Shown here: one piece after another, positions 51,907 to 64,000 of the stretch
Layout: the number at the start of each line of letters is the position of its first letter
How positions within the stretch are numbered: position 1 is the stretch's first letter
From: JACRLW01 sp050181465
GTDB taxonomy: Bacteria; Planctomycetota; UBA1135; UBA2386
Length of the DNA stretch: 64,000 bases
Direction: 5' to 3'
Assembly: GCA_050181465.1 (NCBI GenBank)
Contig: JBFXDD010000011.1
Span: forward strand, 1-64,000
Program-made: the position numbers and the translations under genes
The notes under the pieces: model-generated
What the model saw: only the letters and a program-made list of their open reading frames with translations
What the model was told of the DNA's origin: nothing
Databases searched by the model: none

Positions 51907-53798
51907 GCCGTGCTCACGACGGCTTCATGGACGATCGGATCGCCGTCAAGGTCGCCGGTTTCCCTACCGGACCCGGTTGTTACGTGTTCCTCGACGCCGC
52001 GGGCAAGGCGCTCTACGTCGGCAAGGCGGCCAACTTGCGTGCCCGTGTGCGGTCCTATCTGCGGCCCGGCGGCGACGGCCGTTGGATGCTGCGCTTCCTC
52101 GCCGCGTCTGCGGCGGACGTAGAGTTCGTCGCCACGAACACCGAGCAGGAGGCCCTGCTGCTCGAGGACACGATCGTCAAGAAGCGGCAGCCGCGCTTCA
52201 ACGTCAAGCTGCGTGACGACAAGGCGTTCCTCATGTTGCGCCTCGATCGTCGCGAGGAATGGCCGTGGTTCCGCCTGGTACGCCGAAGGAAGGACGACGG
52301 GGCCGAGTACTTCGGTCCCTTCGCCTCGGCCAAGTCGGTACGACGAACGCTCGCCCTCGTGCACAAGATCGTTCCGTTGCGCGATTGTCGTGACGCCGTC
52401 TTCCGCAACCGCAGCCGCCCGTGCATCAAGTTCGAGATCGGCCGCTGTCCGGCGCCGTGTGTCGGACGCATCGAGTCGTCGGACTACGCGGCGCTTCTCG
52501 ATCGCGCGACGGCGATTCTACGCGGCGGCCACGCGACGATCCTCCGGCAGTTGCGCAGCGAAATGCGAGCTGCGGCGGATCGGCTCGAGTTCGAGCGTGC
52601 GGGAGCACTCAAGGCGCAAATCGAAGCACTCGAACGCATCGGTGAAGATCAACATGTGATCCATGACGCCGGTGACTCGGACGCGATCGGTATCGCTCGC
52701 GACGAACAAGGCGACACGGTCGTCTCGATCCTGATGTTCCGCACCGGTCGGCTCGAGAGCGCGCGGCGGTTCCAACTCACGACGGCGCTTCCCGAGGAGC
52801 TGCTGCTGGCCGACGTGATCACGCAGTTCTACGGCAGCGACCGTTACGTGCCGGCCGAGATCCTCGTCCCAATCGAACCGGACGAGGCCGCCTTGCTCGG
52901 CGACTGGCTCGCCAATCGCCGCCGCGGTCCGTGCGCGTTGAAGGTCCCCCAGCGCGGGGCGGCGCGCCGGCAACTCGAACTCGCCCTCGAGAACGCTCGA
53001 CTCAATGCGGCTGCCGCCGAGAGCGAGGAGAGCGCTCGCGAGGACGCTGCAGTGCGACTGATGGAGATCTGCGGTCTGGACTCGCCGCCTTCGCGGATCC
53101 ACTGCCTCGACGTGTCGACGACACAGGGGCGAGAGACCGTCGCGTCGCGCGTGTGTTTCGTGGACGGCCAACCCGAGAAGGATGGCTATCGTCGCTTCAA
53201 GATCAGTTCGGCGGCTGCCGGCGACGACTTCGCCGCGATGGAGGAGGCGGTCAGACGCAGCGTGAAGCGGTGTCTAGGGGAGACGGCGGACCTGCTGCCC
53301 GATCTCGTGATCGTGGATGGCGGCGCCGGACAACTCGCCGCAGCACGTCGGGCGCTCGCCGAATTGTCCCTCGCCGCCGACTTGCCGATCGTCGGGCTTG
53401 CCAAGAGTCGTTTGCGCGGCGCTGGGGCGGCCGGAGCGCGAACCCCCGAACGCATCGTTCTTCCCGACGATCGGGGCGTCATCGCCTTGCCGCAAGATGC
53501 GCCGGAGACCTTGCTCGTCGCGGCGATTCGCGATGAAGCCCACCGCTTCGCGATCACCTACCATCGCAAGTTGCGTGGTCGATTGACGAGCGTGCTCGAC
53601 GAGATCGAGGGGCTGGGGCCGGCGCGCCGTCAACTGCTGCTGCGCTACTTCGGATCCATCGAGGCCCTGCGCGCCGCGGATCGCAGTGCATTGTCCGCCG
53701 TGCCCGGACTACCCGAAGATGTCGCGGACCGCGTGTTCGCCGCGCTCGGCAGGACGAGCCACGACCCCGACGGTGCTGAGGATCAACCGCGCGGGTGA
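51903..53798 (+). CDS. uvrC: Excinuclease ABC subunit C
   Basis: 631 aa from GTG at 51903; an ATG 24 bp later is an alternative. It makes both incisions around a lesion. N-terminal GIY-YIG nuclease (PGCYVFLDAAGKALYVGKAANLRARVRSYL), the conserved CxxC-type FEIGRCPAPCVG, a UVR motif for UvrB binding (FERAGALKAQIEALE), the RNase-H-like C-nuclease (HCLDVSTTQGRETVASRVCFVDG, VDGGAGQLAAA) and C-terminal helix-hairpin-helices (LTSVLDEIEGLGPARRQLLL). Its 3' end overlaps the convergent recombinase gene by 16 bp. Confidence 0.97.
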   Translation: MSRAHDGFMDDRIAVKVAGFPTGPGCYVFLDAAGKALYVGKAANLRARVRSYLRPGGDGRWMLRFLAASAADVEFVATNTEQEALLLEDTIVKKRQPRFNVKLRDDKAFLMLRLDRREEWPWFRLVRRRKDDGAEYFGPFASAKSVRRTLALVHKIVPLRDCRDAVFRNRSRPCIKFEIGRCPAPCVGRIESSDYAALLDRATAILRGGHATILRQLRSEMRAAADRLEFERAGALKAQIEALERIGEDQHVIHDAGDSDAIGIARDEQGDTVVSILMFRTGRLESARRFQLTTALPEELLLADVITQFYGSDRYVPAEILVPIEPDEAALLGDWLANRRRGPCALKVPQRGAARRQLELALENARLNAAAAESEESAREDAAVRLMEICGLDSPPSRIHCLDVSTTQGRETVASRVCFVDGQPEKDGYRRFKISSAAAGDDFAAMEEAVRRSVKRCLGETADLLPDLVIVDGGAGQLAAARRALAELSLAADLPIVGLAKSRLRGAGAAGARTPERIVLPDDRGVIALPQDAPETLLVAAIRDEAHRFAITYHRKLRGRLTSVLDEIEGLGPARRQLLLRYFGSIEALRAADRSALSAVPGLPEDVADRVFAALGRTSHDPDGAEDQPRG

Positions 53799-54664
53799 TA
53801 CTTCTCGTGGGTGCGGCGCAGGCGATCCTGATCGACGTGGGTGTAGATCTGGGTGGTGCCGAGCGAGGCGTGGCCAAGCAACTCCTGGACGGCGCGCAAG
53901 TCGGCGCCGCCGCTGACCAGATGGGTCGCAAAGGAATGACGCAAGGCATGCGGCGAGCAGGCGACCGTCAATCCGGCCCGCGTGGCGAGTTCGCGAACGA
54001 CGCGCCAGATGCGGACCCGATCCAGGGGGCGGCCGCGGTGGGAGAGGAACATCGCTGCGGTGGGTGACGTGGCCCGTGCGGCAAACAGCGGTCGAACGTC
54101 GTCGCGCCAGGCCGAGAGCTGGGCTCGAGCTCGATCCGACAGCGGCACGAGCCGCTCCTTTCGTCCCTTGCCGTAGAGGCGCAGGAAGCCGTGGGAATCC
54201 AAGACGGAACCCAATTCCAGATTCACCACTTCCCCGACCCGACAGCCGGTCGCGTACAGAACCTCCAGGATTGCCCGGTTGCGGATCGTGAGCGGGTCGT
54301 TCCCGGCCGCGGCGGCGAGGAGGCGTTCGACGTTCGCGCGACTCAGCGCCTTCGGCAGCCGCTTCTCGAGGTGAGTCCCGAGCAGACCCTCGCTGGGATC
54401 GACCTCGAGTTCGCCCTCGGCCAGGAGAAAGCGATAGAAGCCGCGGATCGCCGCCAGGTTGCGGAGCACCGATGCGGGTGCGAACTCGCCCCGCAGTGCG
54501 CGGACATGTCGCAACAGATCGGTCCGATCGGGGAGCTTCGCCGCGCCGGTGAGCAATCGGTCGAGGTCGGTGCGGTAGGCGGCGACGGTGTTCGGCGAGA
54601 GTTGCAGTTCCGCGCCCAGGAACACGAGGAAGTCCGACAGGAGGCGGCCGATCGAGGACTCCAT
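53783..54664 (-). CDS. XerC/XerD-type tyrosine recombinase
   Basis: 293 aa from the ATG at 54664, the typical Xer length; upstream codons are shadow sequence. N-terminal SAM-like DNA-binding domain (ESSIGRLLSDFLVFLGAELQLS..TVAAYRTDLDRLL). The catalytic set is complete: Arg142 (TGCRVGEV), Lys166 (YGKGRKE), His239 and Arg242 (HALRHSFATH), His265 (LLGHASLG) and nucleophile Tyr274 (QIYTHV). Xer proteins resolve chromosome dimers at dif, near FtsK. Housekeeping XerC/D is more likely than an integrase, as there is no excisionase or phage gene nearby. C and D types cannot be separated here. Confidence 0.93.
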   Translation of the reverse strand: MESSIGRLLSDFLVFLGAELQLSPNTVAAYRTDLDRLLTGAAKLPDRTDLLRHVRALRGEFAPASVLRNLAAIRGFYRFLLAEGELEVDPSEGLLGTHLEKRLPKALSRANVERLLAAAAGNDPLTIRNRAILEVLYATGCRVGEVVNLELGSVLDSHGFLRLYGKGRKERLVPLSDRARAQLSAWRDDVRPLFAARATSPTAAMFLSHRGRPLDRVRIWRVVRELATRAGLTVACSPHALRHSFATHLVSGGADLRAVQELLGHASLGTTQIYTHVDQDRLRRTHEKYHPRG

Positions 54665-54888
54665 GGTGCTGGCGGTTGCGGCGCCGTCGGCCGGCGCAAA
54701 GCTCCGGCAAAGATCGTCGGAGCCCGGCCCGGTCACCTTGACCGTTCCGCAGGGGAAGCATAAGGTCCCCGCCCCTTCGGCGGAACGCGCCCCGTTCGTG
54801 CCGATGAAGTGCGTTCCGAAGCCGGGCTCCGGGGCGGCGCACTTCCCGCGCGCAGCGCGGGGATGGCAACGATTCCAAGACATCTGTG

Positions 54889-55362
54889 ATGGCGAAGTTC
54901 ACCAAGGCGGAGCTCACCAAGTTCCGACGCCTCCTCGAATCCCAGTTGGCCAGTCTGCGAGGGGACGTCGGCTCCATGAAGGATGAGGCGCTCCGTGCGT
55001 CCGACCAGGACAGTTCGGTCGATCACCTCGCGGACCAGGGCACCGACAACTACGACCAGGGCTTCTTGCTCGGTCTGATCGAGAACGAGGAGGAGACGAT
55101 CGAACGGATCGAGGAGGCTTTGGAGCGGATCGAAGGGCGCGGTGACTGGCCGTACGGGGCCTGCCCGATGTGTATGGAGGAGTTGGAGGGCGAGAAGGCC
55201 AAGCCGACGACCAAGTCCGCCGCGAAGTCCACGAAGTCGAAGTCGACCGCCAAGGCGCCGAAGGCGGACTACTGGATCCCGGCGGACCGCCTCGAATACG
55301 TGCCCTGGGCTCGGTACTGCGTGCGCCACCAGGAAGAGGCCGAACGCCGAGCCAGCGCCTGA
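54889..55362 (+). CDS. DksA/TraR-family zinc-finger protein with an inserted basic linker
   Basis: 157 aa from the ATG at 54889 (a GTG 3 bp earlier is in frame). The N-terminal coiled coil (FTKAELTKFRRLLESQLASLRGDV) and SVDHLADQGTDNYDQGF are typical of DksA-like RNA-polymerase secondary-channel regulators. The zinc finger starts with CPMC (Cys92, Cys95) and ends with RYCVRHQ (Cys144, His147). Canonical members have CxxC-17-CxxC; here a Lys/Ala/Ser/Thr-rich insert of about 30 residues splits the finger and the last Cys is His. lspA follows 20 bp later, a pairing often seen in related bacteria, so a general housekeeping regulator is likely. Confidence 0.85.
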   Translation: MAKFTKAELTKFRRLLESQLASLRGDVGSMKDEALRASDQDSSVDHLADQGTDNYDQGFLLGLIENEEETIERIEEALERIEGRGDWPYGACPMCMEELEGEKAKPTTKSAAKSTKSKSTAKAPKADYWIPADRLEYVPWARYCVRHQEEAERRASA

Positions 55363-55382
55363 TCCCAGGCGCGGTGCATCCG

Positions 55383-55967
55383 ATGAGCGAGGCCCCTAGT
55401 CCGCCGCGATCGACGTTCCGGGGCAAGCTCTGGTTCTTCCTGCTGCCGGCAGTGTTCGTGGCGCTGGACCTTTGGTCGAAGGCCGCCGCGTTCGCCTACG
55501 TCGCGGAGAAGGCGCCGTTCCAGCAGCGCGTTCCGACCGGACTGCTACCGGAGCCCTTCGGATTCGACCTCGTCCGCTACACCAACACCGGCACGATCTG
55601 GGGGCTCGGGCAGACGATGACCATCCCGCTGATCGTTCTCCGAATGGGGGCGGTCGTGGCACTGGTGTGGTTCGCGGCGCGCACTCCCGCGCAACGTCGG
55701 TTCCAGCTCACGGTGTTGGGATTGGTGCTGAGCGGTGCGCTCGGGAACCTCTACGACAACTTGTGGATGCCCGACCGAGGGGTGAGGGACTTCCTGCTCT
55801 TCTTCTATCGCGGGAAGGACGGGGCCGAGCACATGTTCCCCGCGTTCAACGTCGCCGATTCGTGCATCACGGTGGGGGCGATCGCGCTGGCCGTCATTCT
55901 GTGGCGGGAACCGACGCCCACCCGTGCGGAGACTGCCGCGGTGTCGTCGGCGGGAAGCGAAGAGTGA
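55383..55967 (+). CDS. lspA: Lipoprotein signal peptidase (signal peptidase II)
   Basis: 194 aa. An integral membrane aspartyl protease that cleaves prolipoprotein signals after lipidation. Four membrane helices are visible. The catalytic dyad is Asp125 in GNLYDNL and Asp159 in FNVADSCI. The family motif NxGAAFG reads NTGTIWGL here (68-75), and an insert around YRGKDGAEHM (142-151) separates the last helix, as in other planctomycete versions. Several lipoproteins in the window (FGE-like, peroxidase, MsrA, sugar-binding protein) would be its substrates. It starts 20 bp after the DksA-like gene. Confidence 0.94.
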   Translation: MSEAPSPPRSTFRGKLWFFLLPAVFVALDLWSKAAAFAYVAEKAPFQQRVPTGLLPEPFGFDLVRYTNTGTIWGLGQTMTIPLIVLRMGAVVALVWFAARTPAQRRFQLTVLGLVLSGALGNLYDNLWMPDRGVRDFLLFFYRGKDGAEHMFPAFNVADSCITVGAIALAVILWREPTPTRAETAAVSSAGSEE

Positions 55968-55985
55968 CAGCGAGTCGGGTCGCGC

Positions 55986-56012
55986 TAGACTCACGACGAC
56001 CGGGTCGTCGTG
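55986..56012 (+). promoter_or_regulatory. -10-like box followed by a perfect inverted repeat (operator or hairpin)
   Basis: TAGACT at 55986-55991 is followed directly by CACGACGAC-CGG-GTCGTCGTG (55992-56012), a perfect 9-bp inverted repeat covering the expected transcription start. It could be an operator for the response-regulator gene, or a hairpin terminating lspA, whose stop lies 24 bp upstream. Confidence 0.4.
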
Positions 56013-56098
56013 CCGATCCCGGTGATCTCGGGCGGATGGGCCTTGTCGCAGACGCGGTCGTTCGCCACAGACCCGCCCCGTCGCCACTTGCTGTTCCC

Positions 56099-56947
56099 GT
56101 GAGGCTGTCCGAGCTGACGTCGACCATGGTCCAGACGGCCGTGGATGCCTACCTGAGCTTGGCCTACGACCAGGCGAGCGGAGGGCAGTCCAAAGCCAGG
56201 CTCGACCTCGCCGCCGACGCGAAGCCGGAGGAGGTCCTCGCGCGCTTCCAACATGATGTGGTCGCCGATGGTGAGCGGGGTCGTTGCGATCGCTACTGGT
56301 TGCGGCTCGGCAATCGGAACTATCCCTTCATGAAGCTCCTGCTGCAGGAGCACATCGTCGCCGGCGAATTCTACTTTGCCGTCGATACTCACGACCAGTT
56401 GGAGATCCGACCGGACTTCCCGGACTACGAGGCCTGGAAGCAACTGCAGGCCTTCAACCGCGACCTGCGGCGCAAGATCGAAGAGCGCTTGATGGAGTTG
56501 GGGTTGCCCACCTCGGCGTCGATCGAGGAGTTGTGTCGGCGGCGCAAGGTCGAGGTCGACGTCAAGCATTCCGCATTCACCATCCTGGTGGTCGATGACG
56601 AGGAACACCTCGCGAGCGCCGTCGCCAGCGTGCTGCGAGCCCGTGGGTTCCAGGTGGAGGTCGCGCTCGACGGCATGAGTGGGTTGGATCGGGCGCGGGT
56701 CGATCTGCCGGATCTGATCGTGCTCGACTACGAGATGCCGGAACTCGACGGGATCGAGGTGATCGCGAGGCTCCGCGCCGACGACGCCACTCGGGGGATC
56801 CCCGTCCTGTTCTGCACGGCGAGCAAGGTCTCCTTGACGGAGATGCGCAAGGCCGAAGGCTTCCTGGCCAAGCCGTACACCGAGACCCTGTTGCTCGACA
56901 TGGTCGACCGACTGTTGGGGTTGCCCAAGCGAGAGGGCGCTCGATGA
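56099..56947 (+). CDS. Response regulator with a novel N-terminal domain
   Basis: About 282 aa from the GTG at 56099; an ATG at 56126 is possible. Residues ~10-155 form a domain I do not recognise, with LGNRNYPFMKLLLQEHIVAGEFYFAVDTHDQLEI as its conserved-looking core. Residues ~160-280 are a receiver domain: acidic pair DD 166-167, phosphoacceptor Asp210 in LIVLDYEMPELDG, Thr240 (FCTAS) and Lys258 (LAKPY). The receiver at the C-terminus with the other domain first is the reverse of the usual order. No kinase gene is adjacent. An inverted repeat overlaps its putative promoter. Confidence 0.8.
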   Translation: MRLSELTSTMVQTAVDAYLSLAYDQASGGQSKARLDLAADAKPEEVLARFQHDVVADGERGRCDRYWLRLGNRNYPFMKLLLQEHIVAGEFYFAVDTHDQLEIRPDFPDYEAWKQLQAFNRDLRRKIEERLMELGLPTSASIEELCRRRKVEVDVKHSAFTILVVDDEEHLASAVASVLRARGFQVEVALDGMSGLDRARVDLPDLIVLDYEMPELDGIEVIARLRADDATRGIPVLFCTASKVSLTEMRKAEGFLAKPYTETLLLDMVDRLLGLPKREGAR

Positions 56948-57246
56948 GAGTCTGCGATCGACGCAGCGAACCGCCGGTGCTCGCCCTTGCGCTCGTTGTC
57001 GTCATTCTCGCGGCACTCGGCTCTGCGGAGGCGGCGTGCCGTGAGACGCGTTTCGGCTCGCCCGCGCCCCTGGTCGTCAGTCTGGTGCGCGGCGATCAGA
57101 TCTCGGAAGCCTTCGCCCGCGGAAGCGAAGGGAACGACGCGGCGCACCCCGACCTCAGGGTCCGTCGGGAGGAGGGCGGCGCGTCCTCGCGGCGGCCGCA
57201 TGCACTTCCGCCGGCGCGGGCGCCGACGGTCCTGCGCGCGTCCTGA
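56944..57246 (+). CDS. Possible small exported protein
   Basis: 100 codons, starting with an ATG that overlaps the response-regulator stop by 4 bp (ATGA), which favours translation. The N-terminus looks like a signal peptide (PVLALALVVVILAALGSAEAAC), but the C-terminal half is Arg/Pro/Ala-rich like shadow sequence and no family is recognised. It may be a genuine small coupled protein or a chance frame. Confidence 0.35.
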   Translation: MRVCDRRSEPPVLALALVVVILAALGSAEAACRETRFGSPAPLVVSLVRGDQISEAFARGSEGNDAAHPDLRVRREEGGASSRRPHALPPARAPTVLRAS

Positions 57247-57384
57247 CGGCGCTTCGGCGCCGACATCGCCCGCGATGCCGTGGGCGCGCGCGCGGCTCCG
57301 TGCCGCCGTTTCGATCCGGTTCGGTGAAACCATTCCCGGACGCATGCGTCGCACTCGCGACGCACGTCCACGAGAGACTCTTCG

Positions 57385-60234
<2,850 letters not shown>

Positions 60235-60330
60235 AGGCGTCGTGCACATCGGCTGGCGCGCCGTCGTGCGGCGGCGAGGGAGGTCCCCACGGCGACTGAG
60301 TCGAAGCACCCCGGAGCCGTCCGGCCGCGC

Positions 60331-61674
60331 ATGCTGCGTGGCCTCCTGCCCCTGATCGTGTACCAGGGGGTCTTTCTCATCGCCGCCGCCCTGTGGTTTC
60401 CCGTGCTGGCGTGGCGACTGTGTTTCGATCGCCGCTACCGTGCGGGCTTCTGGTCGCGCAGCGGACGCATCCGTCAGTTCGTGCCGGGCGTTCCGCGAGT
60501 CTGGGTGCACGGCGTCTCGGTCGGCGAGGTGAAGAACCTCGCGAGCCTGATCGAAGCCGTGGCTACCCGGTACCCGGGAGTCGAGATCGTGGTCTCTGCG
60601 ACGACGCCGACCGGCTTCGACCTGGCGCGGCGGCTCTACGTCGGTCGGCCGGTGATCCAGTATCCACTCGATTTCGGCCTCTTCCCGGGCCGGGCGCTCG
60701 ATCGGGTGCAACCGAGTTGCGTGTTGCTCATGGAACTCGAGATCTGGCCCAACTTCCTGCAGGCGGCAGCGCGACGCGGCGTGCCCGTAGCGGTCGTGAA
60801 CGGTCGAATCTCCGAGCGGAGCTTCCGTGGCTACCGCATGGCGCGCGGCCTGCTGCCGCAGTTCGACTGGATCGAGCACTACTGCGTGCAGAACGAGGCC
60901 TATCGAGAACGTCTGCTCGCCTTGGGAGTGGAGGACTCTCGGATCGCCGTCACCGGCAACATGAAGTTCGATGGAGTCGGTCTCCGCGGAGTACCGGAGG
61001 CCTCGGCCAAGCTTCGCCGATGGTTGTCCGCGGATGGACAGATGGTCGTCGTCGCCGGTTCGACCCATCCACGGGAGGAGGAGTGGATCGCGGAAGCGAT
61101 GGTGCACGTCGCCGCCGCCATCCAGCGACCACTTCGGCTCGTGCTGGCGCCGCGCCACCCCGAGCGCGCCGTCGCCGTGGTCGAAGCGCTCGCGAGCCAG
61201 GGACATCGCGTCGTTCGCTGGTCGAAAGACGGCGGTCGTGAGCTTCCGCTGGCCAGCGACGCGATCCTTCTCGTCGACACCATCGGCCACCTGGAGTCGT
61301 TCTACGGCGCCTGCGACGTTGCGTTCGTCGGCGGCAGCCTGGTGCCGCACGGCGGCCAGAACATGATCGAGCCCGCTGCGCTCGGTCGCGCGGTCGTCTT
61401 CGGCCCCTACGTCAGCAACTTCCGGGCAGACGTCGAGCTGCTGCTCTTGGCCGAGGCCGTCGTGCAGGTGCAGGACCAGAGTGAACTCGCGGCGGCGTTC
61501 GGAGACCTACTGTCCGATGCGGCGGAAAGGACGCGCCTCGGCCAGCGCGCCGTCGAAGTGATCCGCAGCAACCAAGGCGCGACGACTCGGACGCTCGAAC
61601 TCGTCGCACCTCTGCTCGATCGGGTCCTGACTGCGCGCCCGGGTGGCGTCGATTCGGCGGCAGAGACAGGGTAG
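60331..61674 (+). CDS. waaA: 3-deoxy-D-manno-octulosonic acid (Kdo) transferase
   Basis: 447 aa. A GT30-family membrane-associated glycosyltransferase that adds Kdo to lipid A precursors. An N-terminal hydrophobic anchor (LPLIVYQGVFLIAAALWFPVLAW) is followed by WVHGVSVGEVKNLASLIEA, VVSATTPTGFDLARRLY, PLDFGLFPGRALDRVQPSCVLLMELEIWPNFL and, in the C-terminal domain, AGSTHPREEEWIAEA, APRHPERAVAVVEAL and GGSLVPHGGQNMIEPAALGRAV. Presence implies an outer membrane with lipopolysaccharide. The frame follows secA by 96 bp and precedes a palindromic repeat. Confidence 0.96.
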   Translation: MLRGLLPLIVYQGVFLIAAALWFPVLAWRLCFDRRYRAGFWSRSGRIRQFVPGVPRVWVHGVSVGEVKNLASLIEAVATRYPGVEIVVSATTPTGFDLARRLYVGRPVIQYPLDFGLFPGRALDRVQPSCVLLMELEIWPNFLQAAARRGVPVAVVNGRISERSFRGYRMARGLLPQFDWIEHYCVQNEAYRERLLALGVEDSRIAVTGNMKFDGVGLRGVPEASAKLRRWLSADGQMVVVAGSTHPREEEWIAEAMVHVAAAIQRPLRLVLAPRHPERAVAVVEALASQGHRVVRWSKDGGRELPLASDAILLVDTIGHLESFYGACDVAFVGGSLVPHGGQNMIEPAALGRAVVFGPYVSNFRADVELLLLAEAVVQVQDQSELAAAFGDLLSDAAERTRLGQRAVEVIRSNQGATTRTLELVAPLLDRVLTARPGGVDSAAETG

Positions 61675-61691
61675 TACGGCGCTGCGGACCG

Positions 61692-61875
61692 CTCGCCAGG
61701 ACGATTCGTGAACGTCGTCGCAAGATCGACGCAGGTCGATGCCAGGCAAGGAGCTGCGTCGGTCGACGACCGAAGCTTCGCCGTCGCTACGCTGCCAGGG
61801 AGGTGCCGACGTAGCGACGCCGCCCGGCGCGACTTGTGGCGATCGCAGTAGACGTTCACGAATGGTCCGGGCTAG
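61692..61875. repeat. 184-bp dispersed palindromic repeat, copy 4
   Basis: It lies between waaA (stop 61674) and metK (start 61932) in the same plus-strand orientation as the other copies. It has GAACGTCGTCGCAAGATCG on the left, CGATCGCAGTAGACGTTCACG on the right half, a shared GCTACGCTGCCAGGGAGG core, and the outer right end GTCCGGGCTAG. The apical stem is partly decayed (AGCTTCGCC-gt-CGCTACGCT). Confidence 0.9.
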
Positions 61876-61931
61876 AGTCCCCGCCCCGAAAGCGGCCCTT
61901 CTCGGCGGCCGCCTCCCTCTCCCCGACACCG

Positions 61932-63098
<1,167 letters not shown>

Positions 63099-63106
63099 GA
63101 CTCGGT

Positions 63107-63123
63107 GCGGGCGTTTTGCCCGC
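63107..63123 (+). terminator. Hairpin terminator after metK
   Basis: A 6-bp all-GC stem GCGGGC with GCCCGC closes a GTTTT loop, starting 8 bp after the metK stop. There is no U-tract, so it would be a GC-rich non-canonical terminator. Confidence 0.5.
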
Positions 63124-63187
63124 GGTCGGCGACGGCTGCGGTGCGCAATCTCTGGGTGTAGGCAGTTCCCCAAGCGGTCGGCTCGAC

Positions 63188-63193
63188 TAGTCT
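63188..63193 (+). promoter_or_regulatory. Putative -10 element before the last gene
   Basis: TAGTCT within GACTAGTCTAG, 58 bp upstream of the final ATG. It fits the TAnnnT pattern seen before other genes in the window; no clear -35. Confidence 0.25.
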
Positions 63194-63250
63194 AGGCAGC
63201 GCCCGGGCGACGTTTTCGCCGAAGGGCACTGTCGATCGCTGGAGCACGCC

Positions 63251-64000
63251 ATGCAGCAAGAGACCGAGGTCCATTTCTGCAACCTCTGCAACACTTCGAT
63301 CCCGCTTGCCGCTCTGGATGACGGGCGAGCAGTGCGCGTTGCCGGTCGCTGTGTGCCGACAGCCAGCCCGGGTTCGGCGGCGGCGCCCGCCACCGGTGCC
63401 GCGGGTGGCCGGGCCGGCATCTTCGGAGCAGCGGTCCTGATCCTGGCTGGGATCGCCGGCGCCGCGATTTTCGTCGACTGGCGCATGGGTGAGGAGATCG
63501 CCCGGCTCCGCGGCGACATGGCTGCCGAGGCGCCGAAGCTCGCACGACTGGAGGAGCGCTTCGCCAGCCTGGAGACGCGGCTGGAAGACATGGTGACCCC
63601 GAGTCAGTTGCAGCCGCTGGGCCAACGGATCGCCGACTTCGAGACCGCGACCGCGAGTCAGTTCGGCGTGATCCGAGACGGGTTCGCCGAGATCGGTCGC
63701 GGACGAGCCGACATGCGGACCCAGATCGATCGGCTCCACGAGTCGCAGGTGCAACACGCCGCGCGGCTGGCGCTCATCGCCGATGACCTTCGGGCGCTCG
63801 GTCGTGACGTCGCGGAGTTGCGCGCGGCGCCCGTGCGAGGTCCTCTGCCCAGCGATGTCGGCGATCCGGCTGTCATGGGCGATCCGGATCCCCGACCGCA
63901 GCCGGCGGCCGAGGGCTTCCCGCCGGCGATTCAGCACCATCTCGATCGACTCAGCGACGCCGACGAGAGCGTCCGTTTCGAGGCGGTGCAGGAACTGCTG
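63251..64000 (+). CDS. Membrane coiled-coil protein with a HEAT-like start (partial)
   Basis: At least 250 codons from the ATG at 63251, open to the window edge. Residues ~10-13 are CNLC, half of a possible zinc ribbon; the expected partner cysteine pair is reduced to a single Cys at ~34. One membrane helix (AAVLILAGIAGAAIFVDW, ~65-82) follows. Next is a long heptad-like coiled coil (~85-205) with many Leu, Glu and Arg, then a Pro-rich spacer. The last ~20 residues (HHLDRLSDADESVRFEAVQELL-like, ending at the edge) look like the first helix pair of a HEAT repeat. Similar layouts occur in the zinc-ribbon membrane proteins at 47-50 kb. Function unknown. Confidence 0.8.
   Translation, partial: MQQETEVHFCNLCNTSIPLAALDDGRAVRVAGRCVPTASPGSAAAPATGAAGGRAGIFGAAVLILAGIAGAAIFVDWRMGEEIARLRGDMAAEAPKLARLEERFASLETRLEDMVTPSQLQPLGQRIADFETATASQFGVIRDGFAEIGRGRADMRTQIDRLHESQVQHAARLALIADDLRALGRDVAELRAAPVRGPLPSDVGDPAVMGDPDPRPQPAAEGFPPAIQHHLDRLSDADESVRFEAVQELL

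Overview
The window is high-GC DNA that looks like a chromosome segment from a planctomycete (Planctomycetota). The supports are a DUF1501 protein paired with a DUF1549/DUF1553 protein carrying a CARCH motif, a membrane serine/threonine kinase with an FHA domain, a VIT-VWA secreted protein, triple TRASH-like cysteine repeats, a heme-HEAT-TPR protein and many zinc-ribbon membrane proteins. The backbone is densely packed and mostly housekeeping; many neighbours overlap by 4 bp (ATGA or GTGA). No rRNA, tRNA or CRISPR array was seen.

Positions 1-5150 differ: lower GC, sparse and unfamiliar genes. An IS3-like terminus lies near the left edge. A minus-strand run then holds (in transcription order) a sigma-like protein, a 456-bp gap with a G12 tract, three tandem paralogous ~115-130 aa proteins of unknown family, a 345-aa ORF of doubtful status and an FGE-fold lipoprotein. 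This is the best candidate for an undescribed accessory locus.

5177-10523 (minus): tilS, FHA-kinase, DUF167, a divergent purine nucleoside phosphorylase and purN form one tight operon. 10651-15736 (plus): gapA-pgk-rpe, then accD-truD. 15774-20143 (minus): VIT-VWA protein and ETF-ubiquinone oxidoreductase. 20261-24742 (plus): CAP-domain protein, diheme cytochrome c peroxidase and an octaheme-HEAT-TPR protein. 24743-27738 (minus): pyrophosphatase and a Lon-family protease.

27938-34201 (plus): a TRASH-repeat exported protein, a fused NuoE-NuoF-type formate dehydrogenase subunit, the catalytic subunit FdhA and a lipoprotein MsrA. FdhA contains an in-frame TGA that is almost certainly selenocysteine, followed by a textbook bacterial SECIS hairpin, so automatic annotation would split this gene. 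34357-37631 (plus): an AT-hook-like basic protein and lutABC. 37609-41615 (minus): DUF1501 and DUF1549/1553. 41662-45980 (plus): SDR oxidoreductase and a complete ribose-type ABC transporter. 46169-49700 (minus): DUF3500 protein and two zinc-ribbon membrane proteins. 49828-53798 (plus): uvrB-uvrC, convergent with a XerC/D recombinase. 54889-64000 (plus): DksA-like protein, lspA, response regulator, secA, waaA, metK and an incomplete membrane coiled-coil protein running off the window.

Four copies of a 183-184 bp near-perfectly centred palindrome lie directly downstream of genes at about 18.3, 21.4, 46.0 and 61.7 kb. This dispersed structured repeat family and the selenocysteine FdhA are the most notable observations.
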